DNA from: Halorussus caseinilyticus
Lineage (GTDB): Archaea; Halobacteriota; Halobacteria; Halobacteriales; Haladaptataceae
Reading direction: 5' to 3'
Assembly: GCF_029338395.1 (NCBI RefSeq)
Contig: NZ_CP119809.1
Location: 372,001-436,000 of the forward strand
Length of the DNA: 64,000 nucleotides
The position numbers were made by a program, and so were the translations under genes. How positions within the stretch are numbered: position 1 is the first letter of the stretch; every line of letters begins with the position of its first letter. The notes beneath the pieces were generated by a model that saw only the letters and a list, made by a program, of their open reading frames with translations, searched no databases and was not told the DNA's origin. Shown here piece by piece: positions 8,968 to 18,854 of this stretch.

Positions 8968-9210
8968 TCAGTCCTCGACTTCGGCGAAGAGTTCGTCTAC
9001 GGCCGACCGCGCCGCGAGCGCGGCGTCGTCGGCGATTTGGTCTTCGTCGTCGGCCTCGGGCGCGTTGAGGTACACGTCCACTTCGAGGATACCGTCCTCG
9101 AACGAGACGGTCACGTCGAGGTCCTTGACCGCCGAGTTCGACAGGCGAGACAGTATCAGGCCTTCGGCGGCCTCCGCGGCCGTCTGGACGACTTCGTCGT
9201 CGCTCGGCAT
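8968..9210 (-). CDS. DUF3194 family protein
   Basis: The 80-residue acidic protein matches the archaeal DUF3194 family, which almost always lies directly after the prefoldin beta gene. Here its start codon abuts the prefoldin stop, so the two are translationally linked. The role is unknown; the conserved neighbourhood suggests protein folding or translation. Confidence 0.85.
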   Translation of the reverse strand: MPSDDEVVQTAAEAAEGLILSRLSNSAVKDLDVTVSFEDGILEVDVYLNAPEADDEDQIADDAALAARSAVDELFAEVED

Positions 9211-9612
9211 CTATGCGCCGCCGGGACCGCCGCCCATGCCCGGACCCTGCGGACCGCCGGGACCGCCACCGCCGCCGAGCATGTTCTGAAGTTCCGACTG
9301 GAGGCTCTCGAACTGCTCCTGTACGCGCTCTTCCTGCTTTTCGAGGGTCTCGACGCGGATTTCGAGGCTATCGACCTTCTCGTCGAGGTCGTCTTGGGCC
9401 TCGTCGAAGCCGGTCTTGACGAGCAGTTCGCCGACTTCGCGGTACATCGTGGTGTCCTCGTCGATGTCCTCGAGTTCGTCGAGGGCGGTCTGGGCCTCGT
9501 TGAGCTGGGTCTCGGCCTGATTTTTCTGCATGGCGACCTGTTGGGCGGTCTCCTGAAGGTCCTGTAGCTCTTCGAGTTTCTCTTGTGCTTCCGGTGGCAG
9601 ATTACCCTGCAT
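9211..9612 (-). CDS. pfdB: prefoldin subunit beta
   Basis: The protein has 133 residues: two long coiled-coil helices around the beta hairpin typical of prefoldin ([22 protein letters not shown]), then a second coiled coil and a Gly/Pro-rich tail ([13 protein letters not shown]). Prefoldin beta forms the hexameric cytosolic chaperone that hands unfolded proteins to the thermosome. It is the fourth gene of the conserved rpl37ae-rpoP-pcc1-pfdB-DUF3194 block on the minus strand. Confidence 0.96.
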   Translation of the reverse strand: MQGNLPPEAQEKLEELQDLQETAQQVAMQKNQAETQLNEAQTALDELEDIDEDTTMYREVGELLVKTGFDEAQDDLDEKVDSLEIRVETLEKQEERVQEQFESLQSELQNMLGGGGGPGGPQGPGMGGGPGGA

Positions 9613-9709
9613 ACCTACGGGGATGCGGCCCGGACAGAAAAACCCCCGCTTTCAGTTTTCCGTCGCGCCGACGGCGGTGGAACGATGCGGAGCGAGCGCT
9701 CCGAATCGG

Positions 9710-9958
9710 TCAGACTAGCCCGGACGTTCGCTCCGCGACTTCCACCAGCGACCCCCACGTGTTGCACCCCGCTCGGAGCGCAACGAGGTCCTCGGCGACG
9801 ACGCGGACGACGACCGATTCGCCGTCGCGTTCGACGGTGGCCGACGACCGGTCGCCGTCGATTTCGCCGACCTCTTGGGCGACTGCGCGGGCGACCACGC
9901 GGGCACGCGCGGGCGACTCATATCTGAACTGGAGAACTGTGTCGTGAGAGTCGCCCAT
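9710..9958 (-). CDS. pcc1: KEOPS complex subunit Pcc1
   Basis: The 82-residue protein has the Pcc1 pattern: an N-terminal beta strand (TVLQFRYES), the basic/hydrophobic helix ARARVVARAVAQEVGEI, and the closing helix LRAGCNTWGSLVEVAERT. Pcc1 dimerises KEOPS, which makes the universal t6A modification on tRNAs reading ANN codons. Its location between rpoP and pfdB is the standard archaeal arrangement. Confidence 0.93.
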   Translation of the reverse strand: MGDSHDTVLQFRYESPARARVVARAVAQEVGEIDGDRSSATVERDGESVVVRVVAEDLVALRAGCNTWGSLVEVAERTSGLV

Positions 9959-9976
9959 GAGAAAACGAGGGAGTCG

Positions 9977-10111
9977 TTAGTGTACGTCTACTTCCTTCAC
10001 GTCGCGGCTTCGCTCCTTCAGGAGGACGCGGTGCCCGCAGTAGGGGCACCGGACGCCACCGTACTCGTCGAGTTCCACGTCGCGCTTACACCGCGAACAC
10101 TTGTAGCTCAT
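9977..10111 (-). CDS. rpoP: DNA-directed RNA polymerase subunit P (Rpb12-like)
   Basis: The 44-residue zinc-ribbon protein starts [19 protein letters not shown] and carries a second CxxC pair (CPYCGHR). This is the archaeal RpoP subunit, which stabilises open-complex formation. Its ATG overlaps the stop codon of the L37Ae gene (ATGA, 10108-10111), giving translational coupling. Confidence 0.95.
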   Translation of the reverse strand: MSYKCSRCKRDVELDEYGGVRCPYCGHRVLLKERSRDVKEVDVH

Positions 10112-10389
10112 TCTTCGTCTTCGCCGAGGGCGGCCCGGATGGAGCGTTTGACCGTGCGACCGGCGGGCGTCTCGGGGCGGTAGGTGCCGCCAGCGTACTT
10201 GTAGCCGCAACTGTCGCACTGCCAAATTCCGGTTCCCTGCCGGTCCACGTCGTCGGTTCCGCACTCGGGACATGCGTGGTCTGCGTTCATGTCTCGCTCG
10301 ATGTCGGCGACGCGCTTGCGGGCGACTCGCCCGTACCGTGCCCCGAACCGACCGGCACTGCCGGTTCGACTTTGGGTGTCTTCGGCCAT
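10108..10389 (-). CDS. rpl37ae: 50S ribosomal protein L37Ae
   Basis: The 93-residue zinc-finger protein reads [22 protein letters not shown] followed by the two CxxC pairs HACPECGT and [13 protein letters not shown], diagnostic for archaeal and eukaryotic L37Ae. It heads the minus-strand block with rpoP, pcc1 and pfdB. A CTTTATCAG box about 35 bp upstream is a plausible TATA element. Confidence 0.96.
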   Translation of the reverse strand: MAEDTQSRTGSAGRFGARYGRVARKRVADIERDMNADHACPECGTDDVDRQGTGIWQCDSCGYKYAGGTYRPETPAGRTVKRSIRAALGEDEE

Positions 10390-10448
10390 AGTACTGCGAA
10401 TTTACTCCGGGTCGCTGATAAAGCCTTTGAGTTAGCGTCGTTCGCGGG

Positions 10449-13400
10449 TCAACCGTTCACGGTCGTCGTCTCACCTCCGTCCGGTCCGTCGTCGGTTCCA
10501 CCGGGGACGCTCGGGTCGGTCGGAGCGGGGTCTTCGCCGTCGGCGAGACCGTCGCCGTCCGTGTCCGGGTTCAGCGGGTCAGTCCCCAACTGAAGTTCCT
10601 GTCCGTCGGGGATGCCGTCGCCGTCGGTGTCGGCGACGGTCGGGTCGGTCCCCACGTCGAGGACTTCTTCGCCGTCACTTAGACCGTCGCCGTCGGTGTC
10701 GAGGGTGAACGGGTCGGTTCCGACCTCGGCGACTTCCTCGCCGTCACCCAGACCGTCGCCGTCGGTGTCGGCGCTGGTCGGGTCCGTGCCGACGCTCAGC
10801 AACTCTTCGCCGTCGGTGAGACCGTCACCGTCGGTGTCTGCTTCGGTCGGGTCCGTGCCGAACTCCGTCGCTTCCTGTCCGTCGGTCACGCCGTCGTCGT
10901 CTGTGTCGGGGTTCAGTGGGTCGGTCCCGAGCGCGTCCACCTCGTCGCCGTCCCGGAGTCCGTCGCCGTCGGTGTCGGCGACGGTCGGGTCGGTCCCGAG
11001 TTCTCGCTCGCGGGCGTCCACGAGTCCGTCGCCGTCCGAGTCCGTCGTGGCGTCGGTGGTCGTCGTCGGGCGTTCGGTCGTGGTCCCAACACCGTCGCTG
11101 ACGGGCGTACTCTCGGGGTCCAAGGGGTCAGTTCCCGCGGCGGTCTCGTCGCCGTCGATGAACCCGTCACCGTCCGAATCCGGGTTCGTCGGGTCGCTCA
11201 GTGGCTCTTCGAGCAGTTCCTCGCCATCGGACCGACCGTCGCCGTCGGTGTCGGGGTTCAGCGGGTCGGTCGGGTCGAGACCCAGTTCGGGCAACTCGAC
11301 GAGTTCGGTGAAGTCCGTGAGACCGTCGCCGTCGGTATCGGCGTTCTGCGGGTCGGTCCCGAGTTCTCGCTCGCGGGCGTCCGACAGGCCGTCGCCGTCG
11401 GTGTCGGCCTCCCCGTCGGCGTCGAGTCGGTCGCTGTCGGCCGTGGCGGTTTCGCCGTCTTCGGTCGCCGTCTCCACTTCGTCCGCACCCGGCGTACTCT
11501 GTGGGTCGAGGGGGTCACTTCCGCCCGCGACTTCCTCGTCGTCCGGTACGCCGTCGTCGTCGCTATCCGGGTCCGACGGGTCGCTCAGCGGTTCTTCGAG
11601 CAGTTCCTCGCCGTCCGACAGGCCGTCGCCGTCGGTGTCTGGGTTCAGCGGGTCGGTCGGTGTCAACCCGAACTCCGTGATTTCTACGACCTCGAACCCG
11701 TCGGCGAGACCGTCGCCGTCGGTGTCGGGGTCGGTCGGGTCGGTGCCCAGTTGCTGTTCGCGTGCGTCAGTCAGGCCGTCGCCATCGGTGTCGGCCGCCG
11801 TGCCGGTCGTGGTCGTCGGTTCTGCGGTCGTGGTCGCCGCTTCGGTCGTCGTAGTCGTCGCTTCGGTCGTCGTAGTTGCTCGTGCGGTCGTCGTAGTCGT
11901 CGCTTCGGTCGTTGTAGTCGTCGCTTCGGTCGTCGTAGTCGTCTCCTCGGTCGTCGTGGTCGTCGCTTCGATGGTCGTTACTTCTGGCGCGGTGGTCGTC
12001 GCCGTTACTTCTGGCGCGGTGGTCGTCGCCGTGCCGGTTCCCTCGGTCGTCGTGACCGTCGTCAGTTCCGGCGCGGTCGTCGTGGCTTCAGCGATAGTCG
12101 TCGCTTCGGTCGTCGTCACCGGTTGCACCGCCGTGAGACCGGGGTCGTCCGGGTCCAAGGGGTCGCTCCCCTGTGCGACCTCTTCGCCGTCGAAGTAGCC
12201 GTCGTCGTCGGAGTCGGGGTCGTTCGGGTCGGTTCCGAGGTCCGCCTCTCGGGAGTCGGTGAGTCCGTCGTCGTCGGTGTCGGTCTGCTCGGGGTCGTTG
12301 GCGTCGAGGGGGTCGGTCGCCTGTGCGATTTCTTCGCCGTCGGGGATGCCGTCGCCGTCGGTGTCGTCCGCGGTCGGGTCGGTCCCGTAGGTGTCCACTT
12401 CTTCGAAGTCGTTCACTTCGTCGCCGTCGGTGTCGGGGCTCTCGGGGTCGGTGCCGAGTTGCTCCTCTTCGGTGTCGGCGAGACCGTCACCGTCGGTGTC
12501 GGCCGACTCGGGGTCGCTGGCGTCGAGGGGGTCGCTCCCCTGTTGGACCTCCTCGCCGTCGGGGATGCCGTCGTCGTCGGTGTCGGAGTCAGTCGGGTCC
12601 GTGTTGTACTGGTCTATCTCCTCGGAGTCGCTCAGGCCGTCGTCGTCGGTGTCGGGGTCAGTCGGGTCCGTGCCGAACTCGTCGGCTTCCGGGCCGTCTT
12701 GCAACCCGTCGCCGTCGGTATCGGGGTTTTGCGGGTCCGTTCCCAGTTCCTGCTCGCGGTCGTCGGTCAGGCCGTCGCCGTCGGTATCGGTCTCCTCTGG
12801 GTCGTTGGCGTCGAGGGGGTCGCTCCCCTGTTCGACTTCTTCGCCGTCGGCGAGACCGTCGCCGTCGGTGTCGGGGTCAGTCGGGTCAGTCTCCCACGTA
12901 TCGACTTCCGGGCCGTCCCGGAGTCCGTCGTCGTCGGTATCGGCGTTCTGCGGGTCGGTATCGTAGACGAACACCTCGTCGCCGTCGGTCAAGCCGTCGT
13001 CGTCGGTGTCTGCGTCGTTCGGGTCGGTCCCGAGTTGTTCCTCTTGGTCGTCGAGGAGTCCGTCGCCGTCGCCGTCGCGGTCCCGGTAGGCGTCGTTGTC
13101 CGGGTCGAGGACCGCGACCCGCTTCTTCGCGCCGATGCGACCCTGCTGGAGGATTTCGTGGGGATTGGTCGTCCGCTTGCGCGCGGCTTCCTTCGCGGTC
13201 ACGGCCGCGGTCAACTGGACGGCAATCTGAATCTGGACGATGTTGACAGTGCTAATCTGTATCGTCGTCCCCGCACAGGCCGGACAGTAGGTGAGTGCGC
13301 CCTTGCACGCGCCTTCCGCGGCGTACTGAATCTGCTTGACGTTCGCCACCTGCGATTGGGAGAGCGACCCTTTCGCGGCGGCTTGGGCGGCGACCTGTTG

Positions 13401-14402
13401 CTGGTCCACGTTGGCCGTCTGGCTCTGGGACACCGCGCCCTTGGCGGCCCCGTACCCGGCGGCCTGCACCTGCTTGACGTTGGCTTTCTGGCTCTGGGCT
13501 ATCGCGCCGACGCTCCCCCCGAGCGCCGCCACCTGTACCTGCTTGACGTTCGCCACCTGACTCTGCTCGATGGCTCCCTTGGCGGCCCCGAGCGCGGCGT
13601 ACTTTTTCTTGTCGCCGATAGCGTGTTTTCCAACGTCGAGCGACCCGTACGCGCCGCCTTGGGCGGCCTCGCGTATCTTCTCGGGGCGGTCGATTCGCTT
13701 CTTCTTGGCCCCACCGACCGCACCCGCCGCCGCGCCCTCGGCGGCCTTCTGTATCTGGGTCACGTCGGCCTTCTGCCCTTGGGCGACTGCGCCGTGACTC
13801 GCGCCGTATCCGGCGGCCTGCAACTGCTCGACGGTGGCGTCTTGGCGCTGGTTGAGCGCCCCTTTGGTGGCACCGGAGACGCCCGCCGCGACTTGTTGCT
13901 GGTTCACGTCGGCGGCCTGACTCTGTATCAGCGCACCCAGCGCGGACCCCTTTACCGCCGCCTGTATCTGGTCAACCGACGCGTCCTGATTCTGCGTGAC
14001 GCCCGACACCGCACCGCTCCGCGCGGCCCCGACCTGCCGAGGCGTCGTCTCTGCCCCCTGCTGTCGGGCGAGTGCGGCGGCCTCTCGAAGACCGCGCCGA
14101 ATCGCCTCTCGCTTCTCGTCGGGTAACTGTTGGGCCGCCGGACCGAAGGTGACGGCCGGTGCGTCGGTGACGTTCGCCTCGCCCGTCACGTCGGGAAGGC
14201 TCTCGACGCTCGGCAGGGACTCGGCGTCGATGGAGTCCATCGCGTGGGTCGCCGTCGCTCGCGCGTCGGACACGCCGGAGGCGGCGACAGCGCCGCCTCC
14301 GGCGTCACTGACCGCAAGCGCAGGTGCGGTACTGACGACCAGACACATCACGAGGGCAAGTACTGTTTGCTTTCTCCGCGGGTCGGGCCTCTCGGAACTC
14401 AT
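10449..14402 (-). CDS. giant secreted protein with 23-residue Q/N repeats and thrombospondin type 3 repeats
   Basis: The protein has 1317 residues. A Sec signal peptide ([20 protein letters not shown], about 11-30) fixes the start at 14402; an upstream in-frame start would bury it. Residues about 128-370 hold ten copies of a roughly 23-residue unit of the form GAAKGAIxQSQxANVxQxQ plus an AA-rich turn, several degenerate. From about residue 434 to the end run some 25 calcium-binding thrombospondin type 3 repeats ([12 protein letters not shown] type), broken by a Thr-rich, mucin-like linker encoded near 11.80-12.13 kb that should be O-glycosylated. No PGF-CTERM or transmembrane anchor is seen at the C-terminus (ends GGETTTVNG). 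It is likely cell-surface or released, perhaps an adhesin or matrix protein. That role is inferred. Confidence 0.85.
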   Translation of the reverse strand: MSSERPDPRRKQTVLALVMCLVVSTAPALAVSDAGGGAVAASGVSDARATATHAMDSIDAESLPSVESLPDVTGEANVTDAPAVTFGPAAQQLPDEKREAIRRGLREAAALARQQGAETTPRQVGAARSGAVSGVTQNQDASVDQIQAAVKGSALGALIQSQAADVNQQQVAAGVSGATKGALNQRQDATVEQLQAAGYGASHGAVAQGQKADVTQIQKAAEGAAAGAVGGAKKKRIDRPEKIREAAQGGAYGSLDVGKHAIGDKKKYAALGAAKGAIEQSQVANVKQVQVAALGGSVGAIAQSQKANVKQVQAAGYGAAKGAVSQSQTANVDQQQVAAQAAAKGSLSQSQVANVKQIQYAAEGACKGALTYCPACAGTTIQISTVNIVQIQIAVQLTAAVTAKEAARKRTTNPHEILQQGRIGAKKRVAVLDPDNDAYRDRDGDGDGLLDDQEEQLGTDPNDADTDDDGLTDGDEVFVYDTDPQNADTDDDGLRDGPEVDTWETDPTDPDTDGDGLADGEEVEQGSDPLDANDPEETDTDGDGLTDDREQELGTDPQNPDTDGDGLQDGPEADEFGTDPTDPDTDDDGLSDSEEIDQYNTDPTDSDTDDDGIPDGEEVQQGSDPLDASDPESADTDGDGLADTEEEQLGTDPESPDTDGDEVNDFEEVDTYGTDPTADDTDGDGIPDGEEIAQATDPLDANDPEQTDTDDDGLTDSREADLGTDPNDPDSDDDGYFDGEEVAQGSDPLDPDDPGLTAVQPVTTTEATTIAEATTTAPELTTVTTTEGTGTATTTAPEVTATTTAPEVTTIEATTTTTEETTTTTEATTTTTEATTTTTARATTTTEATTTTTEAATTTAEPTTTTGTAADTDGDGLTDAREQQLGTDPTDPDTDGDGLADGFEVVEITEFGLTPTDPLNPDTDGDGLSDGEELLEEPLSDPSDPDSDDDGVPDDEEVAGGSDPLDPQSTPGADEVETATEDGETATADSDRLDADGEADTDGDGLSDARERELGTDPQNADTDGDGLTDFTELVELPELGLDPTDPLNPDTDGDGRSDGEELLEEPLSDPTNPDSDGDGFIDGDETAAGTDPLDPESTPVSDGVGTTTERPTTTTDATTDSDGDGLVDARERELGTDPTVADTDGDGLRDGDEVDALGTDPLNPDTDDDGVTDGQEATEFGTDPTEADTDGDGLTDGEELLSVGTDPTSADTDGDGLGDGEEVAEVGTDPFTLDTDGDGLSDGEEVLDVGTDPTVADTDGDGIPDGQELQLGTDPLNPDTDGDGLADGEDPAPTDPSVPGGTDDGPDGGETTTVNG

Positions 14403-14693
14403 GCGTATCGTCGGATGCAAGCCGCCCGAGACGAAAAGTGAGCGAGTCGGTTCAGGACCGTTTTCCGTCGAATCGTTCCGTTTCGCCGACCAATAAATAG
14501 AATGATGACTACCGCGTGCGACCAACGTTCGCACGCTCGAAACTGGAACCATCCGCCACACCCCCGATTTAGTTCGATTACTCTCGGCCCGTTGACCCGT
14601 CGGCGAGTGGTTCGTCGGACCAATCGTGAAAGTTGGCTGTCGTACCCCCGTCGAGCGGACGCAACGACCACAACCCCGTCGAAACGACTGCGT

Positions 14694-14858
14694 TCAGGAC
14701 TCGTCGACCGGCGGGTTGAACAACTCGTGGCCGATGACCGCGAGCGAGGCCATCATACCCGCGATTGCGCCCGGCAAGCCGGTGAGTTGACCGACCAGAT
14801 ACCCTCCCCCGGAGAGTAGCGGGATGAGCGCGAGAACCGCGTCGTAGTGGCTAATCAT
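14694..14858 (-). CDS. small membrane protein (54 aa)
   Basis: The 54-residue protein starts MISHYDAVLALIPLLSGGGY and has two hydrophobic stretches separated by a short Gly/Pro turn. An AT-rich TATA-like stretch (TTAGATATAATTA) lies 10-25 bp upstream of the ATG at 14858, fitting a leaderless start. It resembles short two-helix membrane proteins common in haloarchaea; the function is unknown. The gap from 14403 to 14693 upstream of the giant protein gene shows no gene. Confidence 0.7.
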   Translation of the reverse strand: MISHYDAVLALIPLLSGGGYLVGQLTGLPGAIAGMMASLAVIGHELFNPPVDES

Positions 14859-14952
14859 CGTGTAATTAGATATAATTACCATCCCCAAGAAGCTTGGGGC
14901 TTCGAGTCCGACCGGTCGTCGCCCGATTTCGGCGAGTACGTCCGTCGTACCG

Positions 14953-15681
14953 CTACTGGAGTCCGGCCTCGGCCAGCGCGTCGTTGAGGTCCGCACGGAC
15001 TCGCTCGCCGCGTTCGCGGTCCATCGCGGTCGTGACCACCCGATTCTCCTGCACGCTGGACCCGTCCCGGAGGAGCAGTCGGACGTTGCCGTTCTCGTCG
15101 GCGCGGGTCGCCTTCGCCCGCACGCCGGTCCGACTGCCCGACCCACCAGCGTCGATAGGGCCGGGGATGATTTTCTTGACGTGCGGGTGGCCCGCGACGG
15201 TCTGAATGGCCGTCCTGCCCGCCCGGTCGCCGATGAGCGTCGAGTGGCTTCCGCCGAGTTTCTCGGCGGGCGCGGTCTCTACGACCTCCAGCGCCCGGTC
15301 GCCCCGGCGCGCGAGGACGGCCTCGACGGGACCGTCGTCTCCTCCGTCGCCGATTCGATAGAACGAGTAGTGGAGTTGGTCGCGGGTCGCCCGAAGCACG
15401 TCCCGGTCGCCCGCGGCGTACACCTCCTCGGGGCGCTTGCGCCGCACCTCGTCGGCGACCCGCCCCGCGAAGTTTCGGAGTTCGACCACGCCCTCCTCGC
15501 CGCCGTCCTCGGGCGTCGTGGTGACGTGAGTCTCGCCGACGACCTCCTCGTCGTCGAGCATCGTCAGGGTCGCCCGGTCGCGGTCGAGTTCCAGCACCAC
15601 GGCGTCGGCGTTGGGCGTCCGACAGACCAGACAGTAGTCGCCCGGTCGTTCGAGCGGGGACGCACACTGCCGACAGTCCAT
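14953..15681 (-). CDS. DUF2103 domain protein with N-terminal zinc ribbon
   Basis: The protein has 242 residues. A zinc ribbon opens it (MDCRQCASPL ... CLVCRT), a central region of unknown fold follows, and the C-terminal part GGSHSTLIGDRAGRTAIQTV ... HPHVKKIIPG ... VRLLLRDGSSVQENRVVT matches the archaeal DUF2103 family, which is predicted to bind metal or nucleic acid but is untested. The start at 15681 is the first ATG before the zinc ribbon. It may be co-transcribed with the downstream 54-residue gene, but a promoter-like box lies between them. Confidence 0.82.
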   Translation of the reverse strand: MDCRQCASPLERPGDYCLVCRTPNADAVVLELDRDRATLTMLDDEEVVGETHVTTTPEDGGEEGVVELRNFAGRVADEVRRKRPEEVYAAGDRDVLRATRDQLHYSFYRIGDGGDDGPVEAVLARRGDRALEVVETAPAEKLGGSHSTLIGDRAGRTAIQTVAGHPHVKKIIPGPIDAGGSGSRTGVRAKATRADENGNVRLLLRDGSSVQENRVVTTAMDRERGERVRADLNDALAEAGLQ

Positions 15682-15743
15682 GGCCGGAGGTAACTCGGGT
15701 GTGAATTTAGGTCCCGCGCTTTCGACCGACGACGGAGTTCGGC

Positions 15744-16130
15744 TCACCGTTCGGTCTCGGCGTCGGTCGTGGCCGCCGACTCGCTCGTCGTCGTGGTCTC
15801 GGTCCCCGCCGCGCCGAGGTCGGTGCCGCAGTGCTGGCAGTAACTCGCGTCCGCGGCGACCGACGCGCCGCACTCCGGACAGGCGGTGCCCTCGCGGACG
15901 ACCCGCCGCTGGGAGTCGTTGAGGTACTTGTACCCGCCGTAGACGAGGTTGACGAGACCGAACGACCACCATCCGGTCAGGAGCGCCAGAATCAGGTGGA
16001 CGCCGAGGCTTCCGACGTTTCGCTTGACGAGGACGACCCGCTCGGGCGTCTCGGACTCAATTCGCCACCCGTCGGCGATGGCGTCGTCAATTTGACGCTG
16101 GAGGCTCTCGCTTCTGTTGGCGTAACTCAT
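15744..16130 (-). CDS. zinc-ribbon membrane protein
   Basis: The protein has 128 residues. The N-terminal part (ADGWRIESETPERVVLVKR) is followed by one hydrophobic hairpin (VHLILALLTGWWSFGLVNLVYGGY, about 46-69), a zinc ribbon (CPECGAS ... CQHCGTDLG), and a Thr/Ser-rich tail. This layout is common in haloarchaeal small membrane proteins of unknown role. The gene lies 62 bp upstream of the DUF2103 gene on the same strand, so they may share a transcript. Confidence 0.8.
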   Translation of the reverse strand: MSYANRSESLQRQIDDAIADGWRIESETPERVVLVKRNVGSLGVHLILALLTGWWSFGLVNLVYGGYKYLNDSQRRVVREGTACPECGASVAADASYCQHCGTDLGAAGTETTTTSESAATTDAETER

Positions 16131-16289
16131 CTCGACGGGATACGACGGCTTCCGGGATATGGTTTGAGGCCCGTTCGCGGCGGGAAAACAGACCCGTTTA
16201 GCAATGTAGATGATTGCTTTGCAAATATTTTTGTTTCCTAGAAAATTGTAGAAGTGTCCTCCGGACGGCTCGTCGTTCGACACCGCGAC

Positions 16290-16440
16290 CGCACAGCACC
16301 ACCACTGCGACCGGAAGAAGACGACTCGAAACGTCTAGCTTCAGGCTTGAACCAATGAGAACCGCAACCGCTACCGCGGGCCACACCCTCCCCAACCGAC
16401 TCCCTCGCTTCGCTCGGTCGTCCCTCGCGCGCGTTGCTCG
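16290..16440 (+). repeat. dispersed repeat family 2, copy 1
   Basis: The conserved core reads CTAGCTTCAGGCTTGAACCA, then GAACCGCAACCGC, then CCGCGGGCCACACCCTCCCC and AACCGACT, followed by a CTCG-rich segment ending near GTCCCTCGC. The same succession is found on the minus strand at about 33.99-34.16 kb. No open frame in it resembles a protein family. An AT-rich stretch (16196-16250) lies just upstream. Confidence 0.7.
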
Positions 16441-16541
16441 CGCGCGCCGGAGACGAATCATTCGCACAGTCGCGCCCGGTATCCTTTCCACACGGTCGCG
16501 CTCGGTGTCACGGGTCAGTTCCATCGGCGATAGTTCACTCG

Positions 16542-16676
16542 CCTGCCTCGACTCGATTCCGTCGCACACCTGCCTCGACTCGATTCCGTCGCACACCTGC
16601 CTCGACTCGATTCCGTCGCACACCTGCCTCGACTCGATTCCGTCGCACACCTGCCTCGACTCGATTCCGTCGCTCG
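16542..16676 (+). repeat. tandem array of five 27-bp units
   Basis: Five head-to-tail copies of a 27-bp unit (CCTGCCTCGACTCGATTCCG plus TCGCACA) start at 16542, 16569, 16596, 16623 and 16650. The first four are identical and the last differs only in its final bases. The unit is a multiple of three, so every frame stays open through it, but the resulting 9-residue peptides look like no family. There are no spacers, so it is not a CRISPR array. Confidence 0.95.
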
Positions 16677-16735
16677 CCCGCTTCAACCTGACGACGCCCC
16701 GACCGATAGCCGAACCCGGACACCCCGACACCGAC

Positions 16736-18064
16736 TCACTCGTCGGCGGGGTCGGTCTTCAGGAACTCCCGGAGAAGGACCGTCGCGTACGACCCCTTCG
16801 GGAGCGCGAAGTCGAACGTCAGCGGGTCCTGTTCGATGTCGAGGTCCGTCCGCACCAGAATCGCCCGCCGGGTGCCCGTCGAGTGGAACTCGCCCGGCAA
16901 GTCGAAGTCCGCGGGTTCGAGGTCCAACTCCTCCAGCACCTCGCGCTCGATTTTGCCCGGTTCGCCCTCTCCTAGCTCCGTCTCGGTCCCCACGAGCGGC
17001 GCGGTCACGAACGCCCGGCCGCGCTCGCAGTGGCGCGCGACGGTCTCCACCCGGCGCTCGGTCACGCGCTGTTCGCGGTCGGGGTCCGGCAGGGTCACGC
17101 CGTCCACCGCGTCGGCGAAACACGCCACGTCGCCCGCCACCGGTCGGTCGAACGGCAGGCCGCGCGCCAGTCGCTCGCTCAGGATGCGGTTGAAGGCGTA
17201 CGACTGGGCGGCGTTGACGAACAACCGCTGGAGGTTCGAGGGGACCGCTTCCAGCGCGGTCCGGAAGTCCTCGGGACCGTCGCCGCCCGACTCGACCAGC
17301 GAGTTGAGCATCGCGCGCTCGAACCCGAGTCGCCGCGGCGTGGCGTCCAGCGCGGCCTGCCAGTCGCGCGCTTCGAAGGCGTCGGCCACCTCGCGGCGGG
17401 CCTGCTGGCTCCCCTCGGGTTCGGTCTCGTAGGGGTTGGCGACGTAGGCCCGGACCGCCTCCTCCCACTCGCCGCGGACGACGCTGAGGCCGACTTCGTG
17501 GGTGACGGGTCGCCGACTCCCGAACCGTTGCTGGCCGAAGAAGTTGGGCACGCCGACCGACCCACCGGCCCACACTCGGAGTTCGTCACGAATCTCTCCG
17601 GCGTTCTCGGGTCGCTCGGGGTCGCTGACCCCAATCTCGAACTCGTTGCCAGCCAAATCGCCGAACTCCAGTCCGCGCCCGGCCCGACCCACCACCTCGA
17701 TGTCGGCGTCGTAGATGGACACGTCCGCGAGGTCCGACTCGTCTATCTTCCGGAGGGTGAACAACTGGGTCGTGACCGCGTACTTGTCCTTGGTCCCGGC
17801 CCACGAGACTCGCTCGCGGCTGATTCCCAGCGCGTCGGACAGTCGCTTGGCGAAGTCGTTGGTGTCCCACTCCCGGAGGGTCGCCCGGACCACGAGGTGG
17901 GGGTAGGCTCCGGTGTCGGCGTCGGCTGGTTCGGCGTCGAACCGCTCTACCTCCCGGACCCGGAAGTCTTCGGGCGAGGCCCGGAGTCGGCCACCGGTGC
18001 CGTCGCTGTCGCTGACGAAGTGTTCGATGCCGACCGCCCGCTCGACTGGATACGCCTCGCGCAT
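16736..18064 (-). CDS. truD: tRNA pseudouridine(13) synthase TruD
   Basis: The protein has 442 residues, the normal archaeal length. The catalytic motif [14 protein letters not shown] contains the nucleophilic Asp (D93). The NxFGQQRFG-type motif appears as [19 protein letters not shown], and the inserted TRUD domain covers the middle. The enzyme converts U13 of tRNAs (and some U35) to pseudouridine. Upstream on the same strand lies pth2, about 300 bp away, so it is not clearly an operon. Confidence 0.96.
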   Translation of the reverse strand: MREAYPVERAVGIEHFVSDSDGTGGRLRASPEDFRVREVERFDAEPADADTGAYPHLVVRATLREWDTNDFAKRLSDALGISRERVSWAGTKDKYAVTTQLFTLRKIDESDLADVSIYDADIEVVGRAGRGLEFGDLAGNEFEIGVSDPERPENAGEIRDELRVWAGGSVGVPNFFGQQRFGSRRPVTHEVGLSVVRGEWEEAVRAYVANPYETEPEGSQQARREVADAFEARDWQAALDATPRRLGFERAMLNSLVESGGDGPEDFRTALEAVPSNLQRLFVNAAQSYAFNRILSERLARGLPFDRPVAGDVACFADAVDGVTLPDPDREQRVTERRVETVARHCERGRAFVTAPLVGTETELGEGEPGKIEREVLEELDLEPADFDLPGEFHSTGTRRAILVRTDLDIEQDPLTFDFALPKGSYATVLLREFLKTDPADE

Positions 18065-18380
18065 TCGTCGGTGCTTGGTCGTCGGCGCGCTTGTATCTGA
18101 CTTCCTGCGACGGGAGGGTATCGAGATGTTGCGAGTCGAGTCGGAGTCGAAGCTACCGAACTGCTAGTCCGGCGTTCTCCCCGACCGATAGTTGTTTCAG
18201 GATGAACTAAGACTGCTATCACATGAACCCGATACCGTTGGCAGTTGCCGTTTCCGTTGCGTTCGCTCTCGCGTACTCGTTCGTTCGGTTGCTCTGGGAC
18301 GACGATATGCCCAAATCATCGGATAAGTACTGGAGCGAGTCGGCGACCGTCTCCGACGGTCATCCGGACCGTCGGCCGAG
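18065..18380. other. 316-bp gap between truD and pth2
   Basis: No convincing gene is seen. On the plus strand an ATG at 18223 opens with a plausible single membrane helix (MNPIPLAVAVSVAFALAYSF) and a charged segment, but the frame runs on antisense through pth2 and stops only at 18633. The first half of the gap is the likely truD promoter region. Confidence 0.35.
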
Positions 18381-18719
18381 TCAGTACAGCGAGAGGTCGC
18401 CCGTCACCTTGTCCACGAGGTCGTCGTCGGCCGGACCGACCGCCAGCGCCGTCACGGTGCCGGGGTCGAGTTGGGTGTGGCCCGCGTCCCGGACGATGGC
18501 GTGGGGGATGCCCTCCGTGCGGGCCTTCTCCGCGAGTTCGAACAGTTGGCTCTCGCCGTTGCCCTTCACGACGACTTTCTTCTGGCCCTCGCCCTTCCAT
18601 CGCTTGCGGGCCTTCGTGCCGGTCTCCTCGTAGGCCGACAGCGAGGCGTGAGCGACCTGTGCCGCGAGTTTTCCCTGTCCCATGCCGAGGTCGGAGCGAG
18701 CGACGATGGTCTGTTTCAT
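18381..18719 (-). CDS. pth2: peptidyl-tRNA hydrolase Pth2
   Basis: The 112-residue protein matches archaeal/eukaryotic-type Pth2 along its whole length: [26 protein letters not shown] at the start, the [13 protein letters not shown] strand, and [22 protein letters not shown] near the end, which contain the conserved catalytic Lys/Asp/Thr region. It releases peptides from prematurely dropped peptidyl-tRNA in the cytosol. It is transcribed divergently from dcd, with 135 bp between starts. Confidence 0.96.
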   Translation of the reverse strand: MKQTIVARSDLGMGQGKLAAQVAHASLSAYEETGTKARKRWKGEGQKKVVVKGNGESQLFELAEKARTEGIPHAIVRDAGHTQLDPGTVTALAVGPADDDLVDKVTGDLSLY

Positions 18720-18854
18720 GGCACGCACTCCGGGTGGGCGGTGTATAGACCTGATGATAGCCGGGGACTCGACCCCCGTCGAACCGACCCGCCCGACTCG
18801 CCTCGCCAAATCCGGACCGCCACGCTTTACCCCCCTCACACCTCTGCTACGAGT

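Noticed and set aside
8941..9567. A 208-codon plus-strand frame over pfdB and DUF3194
   Set aside because: Antisense shadow of two well-recognised genes.
11751..14126. A 791-codon plus-strand frame antisense to the giant TSP3 protein
   Set aside because: It has no motif and arises from the regular codon repeats of the TSP3 gene; the minus strand has a signal peptide and clear repeats.
16542..16676. The 27-bp array as a CRISPR
   Set aside because: The units are head to tail without spacers; no cas genes are in the window.
18223..18633. A plus-strand ORF opening with a membrane helix between truD and pth2
   Set aside because: The first 25 residues look possible, but the frame runs antisense through pth2 for 250 bp and has no promoter-like box. 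It may still hide a shorter start region but was not called.
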